Positions 7,621 through 14,052 of a stretch of DNA of 14,052 bases are shown here, piece after piece. The position numbers and the translations under genes were made by a program. The stretch covers positions 1 through 14,052 of the forward strand of contig JAEUUM010000513.1 in NCBI GenBank assembly GCA_016787375.1, in the 5' to 3' direction. The DNA comes from Saprospiraceae bacterium. Lineage in GTDB: Bacteria > Bacteroidota > Bacteroidia > Chitinophagales > Saprospiraceae. Each line of letters starts with the position of its first letter. The stretch's first letter is position 1. The notes under the pieces were generated by a model. It was given only the letters and a program-made list of their open reading frames with translations. It did not search any database and was not told the origin of the DNA.

Positions 7621-8070
7621 ATGAAAAACGACTTTGTAACATATTTTTGTCAGTATTTAGATCAAATTAGTCACGAAATTTCTTCTTATGTAAATGAAGA
7701 TGAAATATGGAAATCAATTGGCGACACGAAGAACTCAGCTGGTAATTTAACATTACATATCATTGGAAACCTTAATCACTTTATCGGAAAAGCTTTGGCA
7801 TCCACCGAATATGAAAGAAATCGAGACGCAGAATTCACTAAAGTAAATATCCAAAGAATAGAGCTTCTCGAAGAAATTGAACATACAAAACAATTGATTT
7901 CTAAGACACTCCCCCATCTTAACAATTTGACAGATGAATATCCTGAAGGCTATTGGCATGATAGTGGATCCATCCATTTTCAATTATTAAAATTGCTCAG
8001 TCATCTTGCTTATCATGCGGGTCAAATTAATTATCATAGAAGAGGCTATACCGAATCCCAAAATAATTAA
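7621..8070 (+). CDS. DinB-like protein (DUF1572 type)
   Basis: The 149-residue, mostly helical protein fits the DinB/YfiT four-helix bundle. Likely metal ligands are His46 in NLTLHIIGNLNHF and the pair His128/His132 in LLSHLAYHAGQINYHRR, the usual H...HxxxH arrangement with the following Gln. Members of this superfamily bind a divalent metal and some transfer thiols such as bacillithiol or mycothiol, while others have no known reaction. It is cytoplasmic, with no signal peptide. The start is ATG at 7621, 48 bases after the peptidase gene; the antiporter gene begins 63 bases downstream. I see no functional link to either neighbour. The family is clear, the role unknown. Confidence 0.85.
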   Translation: MKNDFVTYFCQYLDQISHEISSYVNEDEIWKSIGDTKNSAGNLTLHIIGNLNHFIGKALASTEYERNRDAEFTKVNIQRIELLEEIEHTKQLISKTLPHLNNLTDEYPEGYWHDSGSIHFQLLKLLSHLAYHAGQINYHRRGYTESQNN

Positions 8071-8133
8071 CCTTACCAATTTGCATTTCTAGCCCAATTC
8101 AGGCAGCAAGAAAACAGCAAACAGAAACAAGCA

Positions 8134-9315
8134 ATGAAATCAAATGAACTTTTGATATTTTTTAGTTTGCTGGTAATAATTTCATACCTGATGGAATTTA
8201 TTGCAAAAAAAACAAGGATATCATCTGTATTCATGTTGCTTTCTTTGGGAATTGGTTTGCAGTATTTTACAAAACTTTTTGATTTAAAAACACTTCCTAT
8301 TAGCCAAATCTTACCACTATTAGGTACGGTAGGTCTAATAATGATTGTGTTGGAGGGCGCTTTAGAATTAAAAATTTCATCTGAAAGAACCAAGCCTATC
8401 CTTAAAATTATTGGTATCTCTGCGATAATAACCTTGGTTACGATCTGTTTAATCAGCGCAATTTTTTACAACTATTTTGGTAGCTCATTGAGAGATTCAG
8501 TCTTAAATGCTGTTCCATTTTCGATCATCAGTTCTGCCATTGCCATCCCAACTGCCTCAAACTTCAGCGAATTCAGAAGAGAATTTATTGTTTACGAATC
8601 CTCCATTTCAGATGTTTTGGGAATTTTGGTTCTAAATATGGCCATGCAGGAGGACTTCCCGAGTATAGGCACAAGCGTCTTTTTACTTTACGAAATAATC
8701 CTTATTAGCGGCATTGCTCTGCTTTTGTGCTTCCTATTGTTGTATTTGTTAGAAAACATCAATAGTCACATTAAGTTTTTTCTTATAATTTCGATTATCA
8801 TTTTAGCTTATGGCTTTGCAAAAAATCTTCATTTGTCAGCACTGCTGATCGTGTTGATTTTCGGGTTGTTTATAAATAATACAGGAGTATTCATACCACA
8901 AAAACTATTGCCATTTTTTAAAACTGATAGGCTTACCAAAGAATTGAATTTTTTTAAGTCTATTTCTTCGGAAAGTTCATTTATAATCAGAACATTTTTC
9001 TTCGTTTTTTTCGGGTATTCAATAAATCTGAACGATTTTAGCAACATTGAAAATATCAAAATTGCTGGAATACTTATTTCGATAATTTTCAGCATCAGAT
9101 TGCTTGGATTCTTGATTCTCAGCCGCAGATTGACCTATCCAATATTCTTGATTGGCCCAAGAGGTTTGATCAATATCTTACTTTACTTAAGCATCCCAAT
9201 CAATTTAAAAATCAAAGCTGTTAATCAAAGTGTTCTGATTATGGTCATTACCATGTCAATCATCATTTTGATTTTTGGAGGGTTTGCACCAAAAAATGAA
9301 ATTAAACAGATATAG
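8134..9315 (+). CDS. CPA-type cation:proton antiporter
   Basis: The 393-residue protein is almost entirely hydrophobic, with about 11-13 membrane helices and no soluble C-terminal domain. Family marks are LEGALELKI (73-81), the unwound-helix region FSIISSAIAIPTAS (129-142), the ion-site helix YESSISDVLGIL (154-165, Glu155 and Asp160), an arginine in SFIIRTFFFVFFG (Arg286) and GPRGLI (341-346). It should exchange Na+, K+ or another cation for protons across the inner membrane. The ion site carries Ser159-Asp160, whereas electroneutral CPA1 members normally have Asn-Asp and electrogenic CPA2 members Asp-Asp, so stoichiometry cannot be inferred. The protein ends right after the last helix, lacking regulatory domains such as TrkA-N or TrkA-C. 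It is convergent with the operon at the right. Confidence 0.87.
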   Translation: MKSNELLIFFSLLVIISYLMEFIAKKTRISSVFMLLSLGIGLQYFTKLFDLKTLPISQILPLLGTVGLIMIVLEGALELKISSERTKPILKIIGISAIITLVTICLISAIFYNYFGSSLRDSVLNAVPFSIISSAIAIPTASNFSEFRREFIVYESSISDVLGILVLNMAMQEDFPSIGTSVFLLYEIILISGIALLLCFLLLYLLENINSHIKFFLIISIIILAYGFAKNLHLSALLIVLIFGLFINNTGVFIPQKLLPFFKTDRLTKELNFFKSISSESSFIIRTFFFVFFGYSINLNDFSNIENIKIAGILISIIFSIRLLGFLILSRRLTYPIFLIGPRGLINILLYLSIPINLKIKAVNQSVLIMVITMSIIILIFGGFAPKNEIKQI

Positions 9316-9379
9316 ATTGGTTCAGAATTTTTGAATTAGTTTTTGGTTATTACAACAAAGATATTTAACCAAGATACAC

Positions 9380-9413
9380 AAAAAAATCCTTCAAAACAGC
9401 ATTGCTACTGTTT
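9380..9413 (-). terminator. Hairpin with T-run at the end of the receptor operon
   Basis: On the - strand, AAACAGTA and TGCTGTTT pair as an 8-bp stem (one G-T wobble) closed by a GCAA tetraloop (+ strand positions 9394-9413). Seven T residues follow after a 7-base gap (9380-9386). The stem overlaps the last codons and the TAG stop of the small exported protein. The gap makes it a non-canonical intrinsic terminator; it could also be a 3' stability hairpin. Confidence 0.45.
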
Positions 9414-10049
9414 AAGTTGTCCCTCAACCATTTCAACAAGTTTTGCCCCCCATGTCGGATGAAGCTTGCTTGCAGGTTTGAATGTTTCCAGTCGAGATTT
9501 ACCCTCATCCAGTGATTTTTTTGCAGCAACTTTTCCTCCACCCCATTGTTCAGGAGTATATATTTTTGATTGTGCTTCCAATAAATAAGGACGTGGGTTG
9601 GACGGATCCAGATTTTTTGCAGTCATTAAGTATTGTGAAGACAACATTCCGTATTTCATTCCCCTGTTTTGAGGATCGACCATTATTCTGGCACTATTAA
9701 CCATTGACATAAGGCAGGCTATTTCGCTATTTTTTTGACTCAATGAATCAGCTTTGTTCAGCAATAATTCAGATTTATCAGCAATTTTATCCAATTCTTG
9801 AGGGTCACGCTGCATAAAGGCGCCCAAAACATAACAATATGCGGAGTAATAATAAGGCAACCATTGTGTTTTCTCAGCAGTAGCTATTCGCTCAAAGCCA
9901 TTTGCCAATGCTTTGAAAGTAGAAGCAGAACTGGCAGTATCCAACTTCGACACATAATTCTCCATTGATTTTTGGAATTTATCACTTTGAGCATTTGTGA
10001 TTGTCACGCTCAACAAGAAGAAGAAGAAAAATAAATACAATAGTTTCAT
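9405..10049 (-). CDS. Exported helical (TPR-like) protein, function unknown
   Basis: The 214-residue protein has a clear signal peptide (MKLLYLFFFFFLLSVTITNA, cut before Gln21). The mature part is helical with TPR-like pairs, for example MSSxYLMTAKNLDPSNPRPYLLEA-type spacing around 130-160 (NLDPSNPRPYLLEAQSKIY) and a glycine-rich turn EQWGGGK. No cysteine follows the signal, so it is not a lipoprotein. I know of no enzymatic motif. The start is ATG at 10049, 10 bases after the stop of the TonB receptor gene; an upstream TTG at 10073 would overlap that gene and spoil the signal peptide. It is the last gene of the operon, so it may be a periplasmic accessory of the receptor or the M13 peptidase. 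Confidence 0.78.
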   Translation of the reverse strand: MKLLYLFFFFFLLSVTITNAQSDKFQKSMENYVSKLDTASSASTFKALANGFERIATAEKTQWLPYYYSAYCYVLGAFMQRDPQELDKIADKSELLLNKADSLSQKNSEIACLMSMVNSARIMVDPQNRGMKYGMLSSQYLMTAKNLDPSNPRPYLLEAQSKIYTPEQWGGGKVAAKKSLDEGKSRLETFKPASKLHPTWGAKLVEMVEGQLKQ

Positions 10050-10059
10050 AATATTTTTT

Positions 10060-12228
10060 TTAGTTATTATCAATTACTTCCTGACGTCTGTCAATACCCC
10101 AACTCATAAACATGCCTACAAAGAAAAACCGGGGGGCCGGAGGATTTACTTCTGCTCGACGCGTTCCATCTGAAGAATAGCGATAACCAAAAACCTGGTT
10201 GTTACCAACTGCATTTGTTACGCTAAATACTAAAACCGTAAATGCCTTTCCAACTGTTGTAAGATAACTTGCAGAAATGCCCAACGAATGATAATCCGGA
10301 GTTCGGTCAGATAAAAATTCTTGTTCAGGTCTGTTCGGGTTAAAGTAAGGTCTTCCGGTAGCATAAGAATAGGTCGCACTAATATTTGTTTTAATTTTTG
10401 TAAAGAACTTTTTAAAAACAAAATTAGCAGTATGATTGGCTGCAAAGGATGGTTGTGCCTCAATTGGAAAGTTTAACCAATTTCTTTTTGTATTGAGATA
10501 CGAATAAGATATCCAATAATCTACATTCTTAAGTGTTTTTCTGTCTCTCCAAAACACCTCTATTCCCTGGGCATAACCATTACCTGAAAGCGTTGTATCA
10601 GGAACAGTTTTAATAAGTTGGCTGTATTTTTTATAAAAAAGCTCTGTTCTAAATGTATAATCTTTGGTAACTGTCTGAACATTTGCTATGTAATGCGATG
10701 CTTTTGAATAATCACGATCTTGTAAAGAGTATGTATATTCAAGTGAAGGCTGCTGGAAGAAATTACCATATGCAATGTTAGCGGTAGTTTTGGGGGAAAT
10801 TTTGTATGCCACTGAAATTCGAGGAGCCAGGTTAATCTTATCTATCAGACTAGAATACTCACCTCTTAAACCAAGTCTTAATGCCAGTGCAGAGGTGTAG
10901 TAAAGATCAGATTCTGCGAAAACGGCTGAGTATTGATCATCCGTTTTGAAATTGAAAACTGAAAAGTTTGTATTTCCCCTTCTAATCTGGTGCTCGGCCC
11001 CAATTCTAAAGGTTGAAAATTGACCTAAAAGTTTTGAAAAAACGGCTCTCGCCTGATACAGTCCGGATGTATTTTTTATTCCGGTACTGTAAATGACACT
11101 ATCTCCTTTTAAACCACCAAACTCTATTTTATCAATGTTATCACTTACAGATATTCCGCTATTCAATACCCAATCATTTGCCAATGAAGTTTTATAAGTC
11201 AAATTGGTATAAAGGTTTCCATTTTTTAAACCAAATAATTGATTTTCTGTGGGAATATCTATGTTCTCAAAACCATACTTGAGTTGGCCATAATTGTAAT
11301 AACTATAAAATTTTATGATACCAGTTTTTTTAATTCTTTGTCTCCAAAAAAATGTTCCCCCGGCGAATCTTGGAGGCGACAAAATTGATTGTTTCTGGCT
11401 AACCAAAGAGAAATAGGGTGACAAATCTGTGTAGTTGATATCTCCTCCAACACATGCCTTGTTGTCGTTATAAAGTTTAAAAATACCTGCTCCAACACCT
11501 ATTGTACTCAAGGCCAGGGTTGATGCACTTCGCTCAGGAATATCAAGTGATTCAAGTATGAGTGCTCCTGAAAGTCCTTGTCCGTAGAGAGACGAGTAAC
11601 CTCCTGTGCTAAAAATTGTTCCCTTGAATAAAAAGGGACTAAACCTACCTCTCTGTGCGATGTCCGGAGTACTGGAAAAAAAAGGTCTGTCAACCAATAA
11701 GCCGTCGATAAATGTTTGTGTTTCTGCTCCGGTACCACCGCGCACAAACAAACCTTCTTGTTCTCCTATTTGCTGTGCTCCTGGTAATGTCTTAAGTGCA
11801 GAAACCAAGTCACCCTGTGCCCCAGCGGTAGTAACTATATCCAATGGCTTTAGTACTGTTACTTTTCTCTCATCGCTTGCCTCAAAACTACTGGCCGTAA
11901 TCGTTACCAATGATAACTCATTGATTTTTTCCTTTAAAATAATTTTTAGGTCTTTAACCGAACTAGCAAGCTCAATTCCTTTTTCGTAATTCTCAAAACC
12001 AAGATAAGATGCAACCAAGTTTTGTTGACCTACCTCAATTGTTTCAAACTCAAATTTGCCCAAATCATCCGTTGTGGCTCCATCATAAGTGTCCTTTAAA
12101 TAGACATTTACTCCTGGTAATGGTTTTAGTTTTACATCCAAAACAACACCACTGATTTTAACTTGTGAGTAGCTTAAATATCCAAATATAAAAAAGATCA
12201 AAAACAGAGATAGTTTCTTCAATTTCAA
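10060..12228 (-). CDS. TonB-dependent outer-membrane receptor
   Basis: About 722 residues. A signal peptide ((M)KLKKLSLFLIFFIFGYLSYSQ) leads into a carboxypeptidase-regulatory-like beta-sandwich (~23-105: ISGVVLDVKLKPLPGVNVYL, DDLGKFEFETI), then a plug domain (~110-225) with ALKTLPGAQQ, GLFVRGGTGAETQTFIDG and YSSLYGQGLSGALILES. The rest is a beta-barrel of alternating aromatic strands ending in FFFVGMFMSWG followed by a short polar tail. Such receptors import large ligands with energy from TonB-ExbBD; no TonB or SusD partner is in view. No ATG is available near the N-terminus: I chose TTG at 12228, which gives a normal signal peptide. TTG at 12264 is an alternative that overlaps the end of the peptidase gene. 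It lies between an M13 peptidase and a small exported protein, which hints at peptide or peptide-bound ligands. This is inference. Confidence 0.92.
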   Translation of the reverse strand: MKLKKLSLFLIFFIFGYLSYSQVKISGVVLDVKLKPLPGVNVYLKDTYDGATTDDLGKFEFETIEVGQQNLVASYLGFENYEKGIELASSVKDLKIILKEKINELSLVTITASSFEASDERKVTVLKPLDIVTTAGAQGDLVSALKTLPGAQQIGEQEGLFVRGGTGAETQTFIDGLLVDRPFFSSTPDIAQRGRFSPFLFKGTIFSTGGYSSLYGQGLSGALILESLDIPERSASTLALSTIGVGAGIFKLYNDNKACVGGDINYTDLSPYFSLVSQKQSILSPPRFAGGTFFWRQRIKKTGIIKFYSYYNYGQLKYGFENIDIPTENQLFGLKNGNLYTNLTYKTSLANDWVLNSGISVSDNIDKIEFGGLKGDSVIYSTGIKNTSGLYQARAVFSKLLGQFSTFRIGAEHQIRRGNTNFSVFNFKTDDQYSAVFAESDLYYTSALALRLGLRGEYSSLIDKINLAPRISVAYKISPKTTANIAYGNFFQQPSLEYTYSLQDRDYSKASHYIANVQTVTKDYTFRTELFYKKYSQLIKTVPDTTLSGNGYAQGIEVFWRDRKTLKNVDYWISYSYLNTKRNWLNFPIEAQPSFAANHTANFVFKKFFTKIKTNISATYSYATGRPYFNPNRPEQEFLSDRTPDYHSLGISASYLTTVGKAFTVLVFSVTNAVGNNQVFGYRYSSDGTRRAEVNPPAPRFFFVGMFMSWGIDRRQEVIDNN

Positions 12229-12257
12229 CAAAATTTTAACTTTAGTTCTAACATTAA

Positions 12258-14052
12258 TTACCAAACCTTAACACGATCATTTTCAGGCTTAAACATCTTG
12301 TTTCCTTGCTTAACATCAAATGCCTGGTACCATGGAGAAAAATTGCTTAAAGAACCTTTAATTCTAAATTCCTCCGGTGAGTGAGGGTCTGTATTAATTC
12401 TACTCAACATAAATTTCTTAGTGCTTTTTGATCTCCAAATTTGTCCAAAACCAAGAAAAAACCTCTGCTCGGGTGTATAACCGTCAACATTTACACCTGA
12501 TTTGTATTGAGAAGTATTTTTAAATGCATCATAAGCAATCGCTAATCCACCAAGGTCAGCAATGTTTTCACCTAAAGTTAGTTCGCCTTTCACATGTATA
12601 GTATCATAGACTGTATAGGCATTATATTGTTCGACGATTTTCTTAGACATTGTTTCGTATGCTTTTGCATCTTCAGCTGTCCACCAGTCACCAAGATTCC
12701 CGGCTACATCATACAACCTCCCCTGATCGTCAAAACCATGAGTCATTTCATGGCCTATTACAGCTCCTATGCCTCCGTAGTTGATTGCATCATCTGCAGC
12801 TAAGTTAAAGAAAGGAGGTTGCAATATTCCGGCTGGGAAAGCTATTTCGTTTGTTTGTGGGTTATAGTAAGCATTCACGATTGCAGGGGTCATTTGCCAT
12901 TCGTTTCTGTCTACCGGCTTTTTTAACTTTTCGATCATTTGATTGTGCTCGAACTTATTGGAATTGATAATATTTTGCACAAAATTGGTACGTGATATTT
13001 GAAGAGAAGAATAGTCCTTCCACTTGTCCGGATATCCAATTTTCAATAACATTCCATTTAATTTGGTTATTGCCTTTTGCTTGGTAATCTCACTCATCCA
13101 ATTAGCAGATTTGATTCTTGCTTCATAAGCGACTTGAAGGTTTTTAACCAGTTCAAGCATTTTAGCTTTGGCTTGCGGTGGAAAATATTTTTGCACATAA
13201 ACTTCACCAACCATTTCTCCTAAATTTCCATTGACAAGGTCCACCATTCGTTTTGCTCTTTCCGGTTGAACCTTCTGGCCACTAAATTCTTTGTTAAAGT
13301 TAAAGGATGTTTGTTGAAATTCTTTACTTAAATGAGGAGCCAATCCAGCAATGTATTTAAATTTCAAATATTCTTTTATGTCATTAAAAGGTGTCTCGAT
13401 GATCAATTGATCAAGGGTTTTAAAATATTCGGGCTGCCCCACAATAAATGTGTCTTCTTGGATCAGTAAACTATTTTGAAGAAAAGGTAAATTTAAATTG
13501 GGTGCTAAATTCGTGATGCTTTGGGCTGAAAGCTTGTTGTAATTTGCTTCAGGATCGCGAAGTTCAATAGCGCTTTTTGAAGCTGTTGCAATTTTGGTTT
13601 CCAGATTAATGATCATTTTGGCATTTGAACTTGCTTGTTCATTTTTGTATCCACAATGCTCAAAAAGCTTGGTAATATATGTTTGATAAGCTACCAGGAT
13701 TTTTTTCTTGTTTTCATCATTATCCAGATAATATCCTTTTTCCGGCAGACTTAATCTTGGCTGATTAAGCTGAGCAACTATTCTTGAACTATTTTTATCA
13801 TCTTGATAAGCAAAAAAAGTATAAAATGGGTTCAAGCCAATGGTATGCATATATCCTGTTTCTGAAATCAAATCCCGAATATTTTTTATGATATCTACTC
13901 TTTGAAGATAAGGCATGATTGGGGAACTGCCCAACTTGTTTATGGTAACAGTGTCCATAGAACTTGCATAAAAATCACCAATTTTTTTTTCGGCTTCATT
14001 GTCTGAAGAATTTTTTGATGAAGCTTCTTCCATGATCATTCTAAGTCTTTTA
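12258..14052 (-). CDS. M13 family zinc metallopeptidase, neprilysin-like (5' partial)
   Basis: The frame remains open to the window edge, so the true start lies beyond it; the ATG at 14039 is internal, because the family begins about 80 residues earlier, with a signal peptide and a DxFYxYVNGxW block. About 597 residues are visible. The M13 N-terminal domain (KIGDFYASSMD, LPEKGYYL, IELRDPEANYN) is followed by the catalytic domain: NAYYNP at 393-398 (substrate-backbone binding), HEMTH at 434-438 (zinc ligands His434 and His438, catalytic Glu435), ENIAD at 495-499 (third ligand Glu495), and DPHSPEEFR near the end. The 41-residue step from NAYY to HExxH fits neprilysin. The C-terminus (RVKVW) is the typical bacterial ending, so the 3' end is complete. 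It should cleave oligopeptides in the periplasm. The receptor gene follows in the same operon. Confidence 0.94.
   Translation of the reverse strand, partial: KRLRMIMEEASSKNSSDNEAEKKIGDFYASSMDTVTINKLGSSPIMPYLQRVDIIKNIRDLISETGYMHTIGLNPFYTFFAYQDDKNSSRIVAQLNQPRLSLPEKGYYLDNDENKKKILVAYQTYITKLFEHCGYKNEQASSNAKMIINLETKIATASKSAIELRDPEANYNKLSAQSITNLAPNLNLPFLQNSLLIQEDTFIVGQPEYFKTLDQLIIETPFNDIKEYLKFKYIAGLAPHLSKEFQQTSFNFNKEFSGQKVQPERAKRMVDLVNGNLGEMVGEVYVQKYFPPQAKAKMLELVKNLQVAYEARIKSANWMSEITKQKAITKLNGMLLKIGYPDKWKDYSSLQISRTNFVQNIINSNKFEHNQMIEKLKKPVDRNEWQMTPAIVNAYYNPQTNEIAFPAGILQPPFFNLAADDAINYGGIGAVIGHEMTHGFDDQGRLYDVAGNLGDWWTAEDAKAYETMSKKIVEQYNAYTVYDTIHVKGELTLGENIADLGGLAIAYDAFKNTSQYKSGVNVDGYTPEQRFFLGFGQIWRSKSTKKFMLSRINTDPHSPEEFRIKGSLSNFSPWYQAFDVKQGNKMFKPENDRVKVW

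Noticed and set aside
8073..8393. 106-residue - strand open frame over the start of the antiporter gene
   Set aside because: It is antisense to the first membrane helices of a well-supported gene and looks like no family.
9316..9379. Possible terminator after the antiporter gene (TTCA ... TGAA)
   Set aside because: The stem would have only four A/T-rich pairs; no supported element was found in this stretch.
11606..11989. 127-residue + strand open frame inside the TonB receptor gene
   Set aside because: It is antisense to the conserved plug domain, has no recognisable domain and no promoter; it follows from the codon use of the true gene.
14037..14039. ATG as start of the M13 peptidase gene
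   Set aside because: The frame continues to the window edge and the N-terminal M13 block with its signal peptide would be missing.
10060..14052. A SusC/SusD polysaccharide utilisation locus
   Set aside because: No SusD-like lipoprotein, glycoside hydrolase or sensor is present, and the receptor is shorter than typical SusC proteins.

Overview
The window reads as chromosomal DNA of a member of the Bacteroidota. The support is AT-rich sequence, almost no Shine-Dalgarno motifs, two matches to the Bacteroidota -7 promoter box TAnnTTTG (one with a well-spaced -33 TTTG), exported proteins whose mature part starts after an Ala/Ser-Gln type junction, and typical families: a TonB receptor with a carboxypeptidase-like N-terminal domain, an M13 peptidase and an S9 peptidase. 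A more exact affiliation, for example near Saprospiraceae, is only an impression. Coding density is high, no gap exceeds 300 bases, and I saw no RNA gene, IS element, CRISPR array or prophage.

Left part (1-4750): a possible small-molecule or peptide modification locus. A radical SAM protein with a B12-binding-like domain (5' end outside the window) is followed by an FkbM-type methyltransferase on the + strand. Facing them on the - strand is a two-gene operon, a class I glutamine amidotransferase-like protein followed 5 bases later by an ATP-grasp-like ligase. The two units converge and overlap by 38 bases. Ammonia from the amidotransferase could feed an ATP-dependent amidation by the ATP-grasp enzyme, by analogy with carbamoyl phosphate synthetase. 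Whether the two convergent pairs act together is unproven. This is the part of the window most likely to hold something undescribed.

Middle part (4751-9315): a divergent promoter region with a 16-bp palindrome, then four + strand genes: a membrane-anchored DUF192 protein, an exported S9 prolyl oligopeptidase-type peptidase with an intact Ser-Asp-His triad, a DinB/DUF1572-like protein, and a CPA-type cation:proton antiporter with an unusual Ser-Asp pair where Asn-Asp or Asp-Asp is usual.

Right part (9380-14052): a - strand operon reading inward from the right edge: an M13 (neprilysin-like) zinc metallopeptidase (N-terminus outside the window), a TonB-dependent outer-membrane receptor that seems to lack an ATG start, and a small exported helical repeat protein. 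A hairpin with a GCAA loop and a T-run follows the last gene. The set suggests peptide trimming and uptake at the envelope, but the substrate cannot be read from the sequence.
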